Source: JAFDZW01 sp964404255 (lineage in GTDB: Bacteria; Bacteroidota; Ignavibacteria; Palsa-1295). Taken from it: 64,000 nt of DNA. This document shows positions 40,885 through 49,760 of this stretch, piece after piece. The translations under genes and the position numbers were made by a program. Each line of letters begins with the position of its first letter. The first letter of the stretch is position 1. The notes beneath the pieces were generated by a model. That model was not told where the DNA came from and ran no database searches. It worked only from the letters and a program-made list of their open reading frames with translations. The stretch spans positions 1 to 64,000 of the forward strand of contig CAYOJJ010000008.1 in NCBI GenBank assembly GCA_964404255.1, given 5' to 3'.

Positions 40885-43371
40885 ATGGATACGAATACCG
40901 AATCCGGTATAAATACTGAAGAAGTTCTTGAAGCCCAACTGCGCGCTTCCTTTATTCGAGAGATCATTCGTCCGTTTCGTCATGCAGCCGAGAAATTGGA
41001 ATATGTCAATATTCTCGATGCGCACTTACATTTTGCAGGTACACCGCTCGGCAAGCAGGCGTTATGGAATGAACTTCGGCCGACCTTAAATAGTGAAAGC
41101 ATAGAACGCTCATTATCGGAAATAGATGAATTGCGAAATCTATTTGCCGCGGGTGAATTTCCGATGTTCTCCGGCATCTCCGATGTACGGACGACGCTCC
41201 ATAAAGTTGAGATCGAAGGCAGTACTATTTATCAGGATGAAGGCCAACCATTGGTTCAGACCCTGAAGGCTATCAGAAATCTCCGTGACTTTTTTGCAAA
41301 GCGTAATTCAAAAACTCCCACGATCTGGAAATCGGCCATTCTTCTGTTTGAAGATAAATTACTGGAGCTTTCCTTTGAGGCAGTTTTTGACGAGAATGGC
41401 GCTGTTCGTGATAATGCCAGCAGTGAATTACATGATATCCGCCGGGAAATTGTTACTACCAGTGAGCGGCTCCGTAATAAGCTGGCGTCGCTGCTGAAGA
41501 AGTATGCCGAAGATGATCTCCTGCAGGATCAGATCATTACCCAGCGCGATGGCCGCGCCGTAATTCCGGTTAAGATCGAGCATAAGCGCCGTATTACGGG
41601 GCTTATTCACTCGGTTTCTCAAACGGGGCAAACGGTCTATATCGAACCAACCGAAACGATCGACCTAAATAACGAATTGCGTTCTTTAGAATTTGCCGAA
41701 CAGCGGGAGATCGATCGAATACTCAGGGAGCTGACCGAGCGACTCCGTAAATCGGTTCGCCCGTTATTAAAATCGTTGGAGATCGCCGGGCATATCGAGG
41801 CGGTGTATGCAAAGGCTCGGTATGCGACACAGATCATAGCTCATACTCCGCGACGTCTTCAACAGAAGAATCCCGGAGAATTACAATTAAAGCTTATCGA
41901 AGCCCGCCATCCGTTTCTTATTTCAAAGATCGGACGGCAGAAAACTATTCCGTTTTCTATCGAGCTCGATCATTCTAAGCATACATTGGTTCTTACCGGC
42001 CCGAATGCCGGAGGTAAAACCGTGCTCTTAAAAACGGTCGGCCTGCTCTTGCTTTGCTCTCAGGCCGGATTGCCGATCCCGGCAGAGCCTGAATCTACCA
42101 TTCCGAGTGTCGATGGTCTTTTTGTCGATATTGGCGATTCTCAATCTATTGCCGATGATCTTTCCACATTCAGTTCGCATATTCGCTCGCTCAAGACGAT
42201 TCTCGAACAAACGAATGAATATAGCGTCGTACTGCTCGATGAAATTGGTAGTGGCACCGCCCCTGAAGAAGGCGGAGCATTAGCTGAAGCAATTCTTGAA
42301 TACTTGACGAAATTCGCCGGCTTTACTATTGCTACAACCCATTACGGTCGGTTGGCTGCTTTTGCAGAATCTTCGGATGAAGCGATCAATGGCTCGATGG
42401 AATTCGATCAGGCTTCGCTAACGCCAACCTATCGCTTTCGGATAAATCTTCCCGGTTCATCCCATGCTTTTGAAATTGCCGAGCGATATGAGTTGCCCCA
42501 TCAGATCATTAAGCGGGCCAGAGCACTTGCGGGTGGCAAGACCAATCGGTTAGAACAGCTCATCAATTCGCTTTCAGAAAAAGAACAGGAGTTCTTACAG
42601 AAGACTTCTGAACTCGAGCGTGAACTGGGTAAGGCGCGCTTCGAACGATTGGATTTTGAGCGCCAGCGCGATGAACTTGCCGCCGATAAAAAGAAGATCC
42701 TTTCTGCGACTTCCCGAGAAGCAGAAGAATTGCTTTCCAAAGCGAACAGCATGATCGAAAAAGCGATCAGGGAAGCTCGTGAGGCAATCGAAGCTCAGAA
42801 CGCAGAAGCCATTTCATTATCTGATCTTCGAACCAAACAGAAGAAAGAACTTAAATCGCTCACCGATGAAGTGGAAGCAAAGACTGGCGCCAAAGTGATT
42901 CAGGATCAGGGAGATATTCCACTTACGGTCGGAGCAAAGGTTAAAATGATCGATAATGCTTCCCAGATCGGAGAAGTGCTTTCGCTAAATGATAAAGAAG
43001 CAGAAGTACTGTTCGGTATGATGAAGATGAAAGTAAAGCGCTCTCAGCTTGAGACGGTTTCTTCGGCAACAGCACGACGCGAAGAACGGAAGGCGCCTGT
43101 AAAATCGGGTGCTTACTTCGACGAGATGTTTAAACCAAAGATCGATCTTCGTGGAAAATATGGCGATGAAGGAGTATTAGAAGTGGAGAAATTCCTTTCC
43201 GATGCCAGCGCCCGAAATCTTTCGACCGTCGAAATTCTTCATGGCACCGGCACCGGCGCTCTGGGCAGGAGAATTCATCAGTATCTTCGTACTTCACCAC
43301 TGGTAGCATCCTTCCACTTTGCGGATCGAACCGGAGGTGGAATGGGCGTAACGATCGTAGAACTCAATTAA
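40885..43371 (+). CDS. mutS2: Endonuclease MutS2
   Basis: 828 residues. MutS-homologue acting at stalled ribosomes or on branched DNA rather than in mismatch repair; it lacks the MutS mismatch-reading N-terminus. Walker A GPNAGGKT at about residues 372-379, Walker B VVLLDEIGSGTAPEEGGALA, a long coiled coil (about 550-680) rich in Glu/Lys/Arg, and a C-terminal Smr nuclease domain (about 752-828) with IDLRGKYGDE and the motif HGTGTGALG. Normal length. Overlap-free but close neighbours on both sides (15 and 7 bases). Confidence 0.97.
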   Translation: MDTNTESGINTEEVLEAQLRASFIREIIRPFRHAAEKLEYVNILDAHLHFAGTPLGKQALWNELRPTLNSESIERSLSEIDELRNLFAAGEFPMFSGISDVRTTLHKVEIEGSTIYQDEGQPLVQTLKAIRNLRDFFAKRNSKTPTIWKSAILLFEDKLLELSFEAVFDENGAVRDNASSELHDIRREIVTTSERLRNKLASLLKKYAEDDLLQDQIITQRDGRAVIPVKIEHKRRITGLIHSVSQTGQTVYIEPTETIDLNNELRSLEFAEQREIDRILRELTERLRKSVRPLLKSLEIAGHIEAVYAKARYATQIIAHTPRRLQQKNPGELQLKLIEARHPFLISKIGRQKTIPFSIELDHSKHTLVLTGPNAGGKTVLLKTVGLLLLCSQAGLPIPAEPESTIPSVDGLFVDIGDSQSIADDLSTFSSHIRSLKTILEQTNEYSVVLLDEIGSGTAPEEGGALAEAILEYLTKFAGFTIATTHYGRLAAFAESSDEAINGSMEFDQASLTPTYRFRINLPGSSHAFEIAERYELPHQIIKRARALAGGKTNRLEQLINSLSEKEQEFLQKTSELERELGKARFERLDFERQRDELAADKKKILSATSREAEELLSKANSMIEKAIREAREAIEAQNAEAISLSDLRTKQKKELKSLTDEVEAKTGAKVIQDQGDIPLTVGAKVKMIDNASQIGEVLSLNDKEAEVLFGMMKMKVKRSQLETVSSATARREERKAPVKSGAYFDEMFKPKIDLRGKYGDEGVLEVEKFLSDASARNLSTVEILHGTGTGALGRRIHQYLRTSPLVASFHFADRTGGGMGVTIVELN

Positions 43372-43378
43372 GATTCTT

Positions 43379-44836
43379 GTGAGAAATTTTAAGACTATCC
43401 TTATAGCTAATCGTTCGGAAATTGCCAGACGTGTCATTCGTTCTGCAAAAGAATGTGGGTACAATACGGCCGCCATTTGCTCACCGCATGATGAAACGGC
43501 GTTATTCGTACGAGAGGCATCGGTCTATACCAGGTTAGCCGGTAATACTCCACGAGAATCTTATCTCGATATCGAACAGGTTATTGCCGCCGCAAAAAAA
43601 ATGAATGCCGATGCGGTGCATCCGGGCTATGGCTTTCTCTCTGAGAATGCGCATTTCTCTGATGAATGTAATAAAGCCGGTATCTTCTTTATTGGCCCGA
43701 AGCCTGATGCTATCGACTTGCTTGGTGATAAAACCAAAGCACGTACGCTTGCCTTAAAGCTTGGTGTGCCGACTCCGGGAGGAACTACCGAAGCATTAGA
43801 TACCGCTGATGAAGCGAAAGCCGTTGCTAAGAAGATCGGGTATCCAATCCTTCTGAAAGCGGCAGCCGGTGGCGGTGGAAAAGGGATGCGCGTAGTAGAA
43901 AAAGAAGAAGATGTTGAAGAAGCCCTGGCGCGCGCGCAAGGAGAAGCGCTGAGTGCATTTAACGATTCACGAGTCTATGTCGAGAAATATATTTCTCGCC
44001 CAAGACATATCGAGTTTCAGGTTCTAGCCGATTCCCATGGCAATGCAGTGTATCTTGGCGAGCGTGAATGCTCCATTCAGCGCCGCCACCAGAAGCTTAT
44101 TGAAGAAGCTCCTTCGCCGGTAATGAGCGAATCGCTCCGGAAAGAAATGGGGGAGGCTGCTATTGCACTGGTCAAAGCAGCTAAGTATGAAGGCGCCGGT
44201 ACGGTTGAATTCTTAGTGGATGAAGATAATAAATTCTATTTGCTCGAAGTAAATACAAGGCTTCAGGTGGAGCATCCGGTAACAGAATTTATTACGGGCT
44301 ACGACCTTGTTCGCGAACAGTTCAGCATTGCCGAGGGGAACAAGCTGCCATTTGCTCAAAAGGATATTCACCTTCGAGGTCATTCGATCGAAGTCCGTAT
44401 TCAGGCAGAAGATGTCTGGAATGACTTTCTGCCGAGCCTTGGCAAGATCACCTTTGTTCGTCATCCCGGAGGAGCCTTCGTTCGTAATGACAGTGCTCTC
44501 TATCAGGGCCTTGAAGTTTCCGGATATTATGATTCTTTGCTTGCAAAGCTGATCGTTTGGGATCTAACCCGTGATGGCGCCCGATCGAGAATGAGCAGGG
44601 CATTGGAAGAAATGAAAGTAGCCGGTATTTCTACTTCTATACCGTTTCATCGTTTTGTAATGACCAACGAGACTTTTGCGAAAGGAAAGTTTTCGACTAA
44701 GTTCGTCGAAGAAGAATTTACCGCCGAAACCCGCGATGAACTCTATCAACGCTATTTGAAGCAGTGGACACCTTCTCTGCTTTCTGCTGCTGCCGAATTT
44801 GAAAAGGCAACTCAACGTCTACAATTTGTGAAATAA
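43379..44836 (+). CDS. accC: Biotin carboxylase (acetyl-CoA or pyruvate/propionyl-CoA carboxylase subunit)
   Basis: 485 residues, a little longer than the 449 of E. coli AccC. Catalyses ATP- and bicarbonate-dependent carboxylation of biotin on its carrier protein. GTG start. Visible: ILIANRSEIARRVIRSAKE, HPGYGFLSENAHF, ATP-grasp loop KAAAGGGGKGMRVV, EKYISRPRHIEFQVLAD, the ECSIQRRHQKLIEEAPS catalytic stretch and LLEVNTRLQVEHPVTE with EMxTRLQVEHxVTE-type residues. No biotin carrier (accB) or transferase gene is adjacent, so which complex it joins is open. Followed 2 bases later by an OsmC gene. Confidence 0.92.
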   Translation: MRNFKTILIANRSEIARRVIRSAKECGYNTAAICSPHDETALFVREASVYTRLAGNTPRESYLDIEQVIAAAKKMNADAVHPGYGFLSENAHFSDECNKAGIFFIGPKPDAIDLLGDKTKARTLALKLGVPTPGGTTEALDTADEAKAVAKKIGYPILLKAAAGGGGKGMRVVEKEEDVEEALARAQGEALSAFNDSRVYVEKYISRPRHIEFQVLADSHGNAVYLGERECSIQRRHQKLIEEAPSPVMSESLRKEMGEAAIALVKAAKYEGAGTVEFLVDEDNKFYLLEVNTRLQVEHPVTEFITGYDLVREQFSIAEGNKLPFAQKDIHLRGHSIEVRIQAEDVWNDFLPSLGKITFVRHPGGAFVRNDSALYQGLEVSGYYDSLLAKLIVWDLTRDGARSRMSRALEEMKVAGISTSIPFHRFVMTNETFAKGKFSTKFVEEEFTAETRDELYQRYLKQWTPSLLSAAAEFEKATQRLQFVK

Positions 44837-44837
44837 T

Positions 44838-45260
44838 ATGCACCACGAAATAGAATGTATCTGGAAAGAAGGAATGCACTTCGATGGTGTGGTCATGGAT
44901 CACATTATTCCTCTCGATGATATTCACCCCGATGGAACGCCCTCTGCCGGTCCCAGCCCCAAGCGTTTATTATTACTTTCGTTGGCAGGCTGTACCAGTA
45001 TGGATGTTGTTTCGATACTTCACAAAATGCGGGTTCCATTGACAGGATTCAGGGTAAAAGTTATTGCCGATGGAACCGAAACACATCCAAAAGTCTATAC
45101 CGATGTCATACTTCAGTACATCTTTAGAGGTGACGATCTTGAGAGATATAAAGATCAGTTGCAAAAGGCGATCTCGCTTTCCCAAGAAAAATACTGCGGG
45201 GTAACGGCTATGTTATCCAAGGCAATGACGATCAAAACCGAAATTCATATAGAGCCTTAA
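44838..45260 (+). CDS. OsmC/Ohr-family peroxiredoxin-like protein
   Basis: 140 residues, normal for OsmC. Reduces organic hydroperoxides using two cysteines; here these are in LAGCTSMDV (Cys about 50) and EKYCGVTAML (Cys about 119), both in the expected positions. The core RLLLLSLAGC and the central helix fit the family. It starts 2 bases after the biotin carboxylase stop and ends 2 bases before a TonB receptor gene, so it is in one transcript. Functional link with either neighbour unclear. Confidence 0.93.
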   Translation: MHHEIECIWKEGMHFDGVVMDHIIPLDDIHPDGTPSAGPSPKRLLLLSLAGCTSMDVVSILHKMRVPLTGFRVKVIADGTETHPKVYTDVILQYIFRGDDLERYKDQLQKAISLSQEKYCGVTAMLSKAMTIKTEIHIEP

Positions 45261-45261
45261 T

Positions 45262-47496
45262 ATGGGCAAACAACTCCCCATTCTTATAACGGTCTTCCTT
45301 CTTTTGAGCACCTGCTCGAAGATACTTGCTCAATCCGATTCTGCAAAAGCTATTCATACCGAAACGGTTCGTGGTACGGTTATCATAGCGAGCTCCCGAT
45401 TACCGGTGCCGCGAGCCAGAATCTCTATCGAAGGAACAAAGCTTGGGGCTATTGCTTCGGAAAACGGCGAGTACCGCATTCTTCATGTTCCGGTCGGCCA
45501 TTATCAGGTCAAGGCTTCCTGTCTTGGATATACGCCTTCCATCCAGGAAGTAGTCGTGAGCTCAGGGCATCAGACGGTATTAAATTTCGAACTCACAGAA
45601 TCTGCCTTACAAGGTGATACAATCACTGTGCGCGGTAATAATGCGCTTGATCCAATAAACAAAGCATTGGTAATTAGTTCTGTACCTTTTAGCATTCAGG
45701 ATGTCAATAGGTATGCCGGTGCTTTTCAGGATCCTTCGAGAATGGCAATGAATTTTGCCGGCGTTTCAGGAACAGGTACGAGCGATAATTTTATTGTTGT
45801 TCGGGGTGGTTCACCGATGGAATTGCAGTGGCTGCTCGATGGTATCGACTTGCCAAACCCCAATCATTTTGGTAAGAATGGAAGCTCCGGTGGGCTTATC
45901 AGTGCCATTAATAGTAAAATGCTGAGTAATAGCGATTTTTTAACCGGCGCTTTTCCAGCTCAATACGGTTCGAAGATGTCTGCTGTTTTCGATCTTCATA
46001 CCCGAGATGGTAATAGCGAGCGGATAGAAGGAACAGGAGAGATCAACTTTACGGGTTTAGAAGCAATGCTCGAAGGACCTATTCCGGTATCGGATGGATC
46101 GTCATTTCTGGCGAGCTTCCGACATTCGACATTATCGGTATTGAGAGAAGTCGGAATTCTGGATTACGATCAATTGCCGGATTTTGACGATGCAATGTTG
46201 AAGCTCAGTCTCAAACTTACCGATAGAGATAAGCTCAGTTTCACCGGCCTCTGGGGTATTGCAAGCTTGAATGTCAGGAATACCACAAGCGATAACTTAG
46301 CTCAAGGGTCGGATATGGTAGTAGCCGGCTTGAACTGGCAGCACATATTTTCCGATCATCTGATTACTCATCTATTGATAAATCGAACGGAGAATAGGTA
46401 TCGTGAAGGTGTCTCGGCTGGCACTGAGCACTTGGAAAACGATTTTTCAACTGTAAAACTGGAGACAAGTATTATTCCCAATGCAGCGCTAACTATCGAC
46501 GCCGGCCTATCGGTTCGTCGAGAGGATATCTCATACGATGAACCGGGTGGTTATGATTATACTTTGAGCTTTGCCGATCATACTTTCCTTTACGAGCCAT
46601 ACTTAAATAGCAACTGGCATATTATTCCTGAAATAGTACTCAATGCCGGTCTTTTTGCTCAGTTTATAGATTATAATAATAGTCATTCCTATGAGCCACG
46701 GTTCTCTTTAGCATGGTCGCCGACGGACGAGCATACGTTTGCTGCCGCCTTTGGCATTCATCGCCAGCCGGAGCCGCTGCTATTCACACAAGCCCAGCAT
46801 GTTGTACTCGGATATACGTACAAACCTTCTCCGGATTGGATGGTCAAAATAGAAGGGTACCAAAAAGATTATACGGATGCACCGGTAGATGCTATCAATA
46901 AGAATTTCTTTTCGCTGCTGAATACTAGCTTTATACCGGCCACCGAATATACAGGGCTGGTAAGTACCGGCACCGGGAAAACGTATGGAGCCGAGCTAAC
47001 TGTGCTGAAGCATTACAACGAAGGGTATTATATTACCGGTACGCTATCGTATGTGCGTCAGGAATTCAAAGGCTCTGATAATATCCCGCATTGGGGCAAC
47101 TTTGATAATATCTATATTGCAAACCTTCTTGGCGGATATGATATACCGTTGAGTACTTCTTCGGTATTGACACTCAGCGAAAAATTTACGATAACCGGGG
47201 GAAGTACTTATACTCCATTTGATCTCAATGCTTCGGCAATGGAAGGTGGGGAAGTCTATGATACTACTAAGATCTACGGGGCACGATTCGATCCTTATAT
47301 ACGCCTCGATTTAACAGCGGAATTTAAATTCAATTGGAGTAATTCGGCGATGACAGTCTACGCCTCCGTACTCAATGCCTTAAATACTAAAAATATTTTA
47401 GATCATTTCCTTCGATTTTCAAATGATGTACCGGAAGTTCATAATGACTACGATGTACCAATCATTCCGGTTATAGGAGTCCGATACGAGTTTTAA
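45262..47496 (+). CDS. TonB-dependent receptor with CarboxypepD_reg-like N-terminal domain
   Basis: 744 residues. Outer-membrane active transporter. Signal peptide (residues ~1-24, cleavage after ILAQ), a CarboxypepD_reg-like domain (about 35-115; GTVIIASSRLPVPRARISIE and SENGEYRILHVPVGHYQVKA), a plug domain (about 130-235; NFIVVRGGSPMELQWLLDGI and PNPNHFGKNG) and a ~22-strand barrel ending in IIPVIGVRYEF with the terminal aromatic residue expected for BAM recognition. Ligand unknown; no SusD partner follows, which argues against a polysaccharide-type system. Last gene of the plus-strand run starting at the SDR gene. Confidence 0.93.
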   Translation: MGKQLPILITVFLLLSTCSKILAQSDSAKAIHTETVRGTVIIASSRLPVPRARISIEGTKLGAIASENGEYRILHVPVGHYQVKASCLGYTPSIQEVVVSSGHQTVLNFELTESALQGDTITVRGNNALDPINKALVISSVPFSIQDVNRYAGAFQDPSRMAMNFAGVSGTGTSDNFIVVRGGSPMELQWLLDGIDLPNPNHFGKNGSSGGLISAINSKMLSNSDFLTGAFPAQYGSKMSAVFDLHTRDGNSERIEGTGEINFTGLEAMLEGPIPVSDGSSFLASFRHSTLSVLREVGILDYDQLPDFDDAMLKLSLKLTDRDKLSFTGLWGIASLNVRNTTSDNLAQGSDMVVAGLNWQHIFSDHLITHLLINRTENRYREGVSAGTEHLENDFSTVKLETSIIPNAALTIDAGLSVRREDISYDEPGGYDYTLSFADHTFLYEPYLNSNWHIIPEIVLNAGLFAQFIDYNNSHSYEPRFSLAWSPTDEHTFAAAFGIHRQPEPLLFTQAQHVVLGYTYKPSPDWMVKIEGYQKDYTDAPVDAINKNFFSLLNTSFIPATEYTGLVSTGTGKTYGAELTVLKHYNEGYYITGTLSYVRQEFKGSDNIPHWGNFDNIYIANLLGGYDIPLSTSSVLTLSEKFTITGGSTYTPFDLNASAMEGGEVYDTTKIYGARFDPYIRLDLTAEFKFNWSNSAMTVYASVLNALNTKNILDHFLRFSNDVPEVHNDYDVPIIPVIGVRYEF

Positions 47497-47531
47497 AAGA
47501 AAAACGGCTTGTACCGTAAAGTACAAGCCGT
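47496..47531 (-). terminator. Terminator on the minus strand
   Basis: ACGGCTTGTAC (47504-47514) pairs perfectly with GTACAAGCCGT (47521-47531). T-rich sequence follows only when read on the minus strand (TTTTCTTTTAAAAC), so it ends transcripts of the small ribosomal protein gene. It sits right after the TonB receptor stop and may also slow plus-strand transcription. Confidence 0.75.
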
Positions 47532-47563
47532 CGAAAGCCGTAGACAAGCAGGAAAGCTGCCGC

Positions 47564-47659
47564 TTAGCGAACTTTCTTCTTATGGCGATTCTTCCTCAGG
47601 CGTTTTTTGCGCTTGTGGGTTGCCATTTTATGACGCTTACGCTTCTTTCCGCTTGGCAT
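47564..47659 (-). CDS. 31-residue AURKAIP1/COX24-domain (bTHX-like) ribosomal protein
   Basis: 31 residues, too short for most ORF filters. Encodes MPSGKKRKRHKMATHKRKKR and then LRKNRHKKKVR, a Lys/Arg/His-rich peptide with the KRKKRLRKNRHKKK-type core of the small ribosomal proteins annotated in Bacteroidota and Chlorobi as AURKAIP1/COX24-domain proteins. Such peptides are structural components of the small subunit. Good internal evidence: one ATG, no stop, correct composition, terminator directly downstream on the same strand and another just upstream that ends the preceding gene. Its own promoter must lie in 47660-47700. Confidence 0.88.
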   Translation of the reverse strand: MPSGKKRKRHKMATHKRKKRLRKNRHKKKVR

Positions 47660-47688
47660 AGTACGTTAAGTTATTAAAAAATCGTTAT

Positions 47689-47719
47689 TAAAAATCAGAG
47701 GACTTAAAACAATCCTCTG
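47689..47719 (-). terminator. Candidate terminator between the 450-residue gene and the small ribosomal protein gene
   Basis: CAGAGGA (47696-47702) pairs with TCCTCTG (47713-47719); on the minus strand ATTTTTAA follows. The stem is only 7 bp with a ten-base loop. Confidence 0.5.
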
Positions 47720-47739
47720 CCGAGAGAGTTTCCCATTTA

Positions 47740-49092
47740 TTAGCTCAATTTATCGAAAAGAAAACGGACGATCCGGTGGGTGATCAGCAGGCGGTCCTTT
47801 TTATTTTTAGCCAGATGCTTTGGTTTTAAGGCAGGGCGCTCGTTCGATTGGATGTTTCTATGTAGTGCATTCACCAGTAATAAGAAGTCGCGTTGCGGTG
47901 CCGGCAGCGAACGGTAAGAAAATTTCTTTAAGGCTTCAACTTTACTATAAGCAAGTGAAAAACTGCCATTTTTGATAGCAAAATCGGTTTCAAGGACTCT
48001 GGTATAAAAGTCATTAACAGGAGAATCACGGCGGTCGGCAGCCGCATAATAGGCACTAATGGCGTTTCGAAACGCTACCGGATCGTTCTTTACCCAGGCT
48101 ACCCAGGCCGCAATATATTCTTTAAGGTAGGATACCCTGTCCTGCGCCTGTTCTTTTGAGATCTTTTGTGCAATGGCTAGCGCTTTTTCGACCTCTCCGA
48201 TAGAAAGAAAATAACAAAAGAAATTTACATAGAAGGAGATAACCTCGAGTGTGCCACCGGTACCAACTCTCGATCTGAGCTCTTCGAAGATCGGCTCAGG
48301 ATCTTCCGGCACGATAAAATCGCAAATAAATTTAGAGTAATTGTATCGGGCGAGCGTATAAGAATAAGCCTCTAAATGATCTCGAGTTTTTGGTACATGG
48401 GAATTAAGTGCCTTAATAAGCTTGAATGCTTGTTCAAGGTCGAACCCCGGACCCGTATAATAAGCCAGTTCTGTTGTCAGGGCATTATGGACCAATACCG
48501 GGTGCCCGAATGCGGTTGCCGCTTTGGTCAACGAATGGATTTCTTTTGCCTGAATGGGATTTTTCGAAGGCTTGCGTACCATTTTTAGCACGCTGACCAT
48601 GATCGCTTTATCGATCTCATTATAGCGTGCTAATAAGTCAGAGTTCTTACGGATCTTTTTCCGTAATACTTCGAGCCACTCTTTATCTCCGGTATGATAA
48701 CAAATTCTTGTCCCTTCGTGATAGAGCGCATTCAACTGCGAATATTGCAATTTTTGTTCGAGCGTCTTTTCCAATTTACTATAAGTGTGCTTTGCCTGCT
48801 TGGTAAGACCTCTGATCACAAGCTCACGAACCAGATAAATATCGTCATAGGGAGTAGAGATGTGCCTGGCCAAAAATTCGGAAACAACACTCAGAGCCAG
48901 CGAAAGAGATTTATTGAAGGTAGCCGTGGTGATCCCCTGAGCCGAAATAAAAGCAGTTGCACTCAGGTCTGGAGTAGTGAACACTGCACGAATAAGAAGA
49001 AAATGAACGGCCTGCTCACCTTCGATTTCCCGAAGTAATGCTTCGCGTTCTGAGTCGGAAAGTTTCTGGAGTAGCTCTATAAGAGCCTGCAT
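47740..49092 (-). CDS. All-helical (TPR-like) protein, function unknown
   Basis: 450 residues, no signal peptide and no membrane segment, so cytoplasmic. Not recognised. Nearly all predicted helices, arranged in pairs with the alternating small/aromatic pattern of tetratricopeptide repeats (for example YNEIDKAIMVSVLKMVRK, LEQAFKLIKALNSHVPKTRD, VEKALAIAQKISKEQ, AYSKVEALKKFSYRSLP). The first ~100 residues (IELLQKLSDSEREALLREIE) could be a separate N-terminal domain. Divergent from a small outer-membrane protein gene with 114 bases between starts. Scaffold or regulator is the most that can be guessed. Confidence 0.7.
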   Translation of the reverse strand: MQALIELLQKLSDSEREALLREIEGEQAVHFLLIRAVFTTPDLSATAFISAQGITTATFNKSLSLALSVVSEFLARHISTPYDDIYLVRELVIRGLTKQAKHTYSKLEKTLEQKLQYSQLNALYHEGTRICYHTGDKEWLEVLRKKIRKNSDLLARYNEIDKAIMVSVLKMVRKPSKNPIQAKEIHSLTKAATAFGHPVLVHNALTTELAYYTGPGFDLEQAFKLIKALNSHVPKTRDHLEAYSYTLARYNYSKFICDFIVPEDPEPIFEELRSRVGTGGTLEVISFYVNFFCYFLSIGEVEKALAIAQKISKEQAQDRVSYLKEYIAAWVAWVKNDPVAFRNAISAYYAAADRRDSPVNDFYTRVLETDFAIKNGSFSLAYSKVEALKKFSYRSLPAPQRDFLLLVNALHRNIQSNERPALKPKHLAKNKKDRLLITHRIVRFLFDKLS

Positions 49093-49154
49093 GGGGAATG
49101 GTAAAAGATTGTGGATTTTGTCCCTATGTTTGGGTGGTACGATGAATTATTTTT

Positions 49155-49165
49155 GTATATTCGTA
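49155..49165 (+). promoter_or_regulatory. Candidate -10 region GTATATTCGTA
   Basis: Same sequence as at 13832-13842. It is also part of a small palindrome GTATA-TTCG-TATAC. The ATG of the small barrel protein is 42 bases downstream. Confidence 0.4.
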
Positions 49166-49206
49166 TACAGAACAATTTTTTTAACAAGTCATTCAAGTTA
49201 TTATAT

Positions 49207-49710
49207 ATGAAGAAATTATTAAGCTACTCACTCCTGGTTTGCGCATTGCTTTTCGCTGCTGCCACGGCGAACGCTCAGTTCAAAAACGGAAAGAGCATGA
49301 TAGGCCCTCATATCGGCTTAAGCCAGTATGGTGGGGCAATCTCGCTCGGCGGTATGTTCGAAGCTCCTGTAACAAAACCCAATGAGGCCGGCCCAGGAAT
49401 TATCGGAGTATCTGGTCAGCTCCATTATTACACTTACGATTGGGCTCCGGGGTATGGGGTTACCTGGATCATCATCGGGGTCTATGGTAATTACCATTTT
49501 GTGCTTGATAACCGCGACTTAGATCCTTTTATCGGTCTTGGTCTTAATTACGGAAATGTGAGCGCAACCGGAGGCTACAGTTACGGAAGTGGCGTTTATT
49601 TTGGTATCCAGGGTGGTATCAGATATTTCTTCTCTCCGAACGTTGCAGGCCGCTTAGTAGTAGGCAATGCAGCATCATTCCTGACGCTCGGTGTAGATTT
49701 TGGAATTTAA
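49207..49710 (+). CDS. Small outer-membrane beta-barrel protein
   Basis: 167 residues from ATG 49207, where a clear signal peptide begins (MKKLLSYSLLVCALLF, cleavage after ANAQ); the longer frame from 49111 is not credible. The mature part is glycine- and tyrosine-rich with alternating strands (SMIGPHIGLSQYGGAISLGG, GIQGGIRYFFSPNVAGRLVVG, TLGVDFGI end), typical of 8-stranded OmpA/OmpW-like barrels. Function unknown. A bidirectional terminator follows. Confidence 0.78.
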   Translation: MKKLLSYSLLVCALLFAAATANAQFKNGKSMIGPHIGLSQYGGAISLGGMFEAPVTKPNEAGPGIIGVSGQLHYYTYDWAPGYGVTWIIIGVYGNYHFVLDNRDLDPFIGLGLNYGNVSATGGYSYGSGVYFGIQGGIRYFFSPNVAGRLVVGNAASFLTLGVDFGI

Positions 49711-49726
49711 TAGTGTTTCACACTAT

Positions 49727-49755
49727 AAAAAAGCCCGGTTATACCGGGCTTTTTT
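49727..49755. terminator. Bidirectional terminator between two convergent barrel genes
   Basis: AAAAAAGCCCGGT (49727-49739) and ACCGGGCTTTTTT (49743-49755) with a three-base loop; A and T runs on both sides. Confidence 0.93.
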
Positions 49756-49760
49756 ATTGC

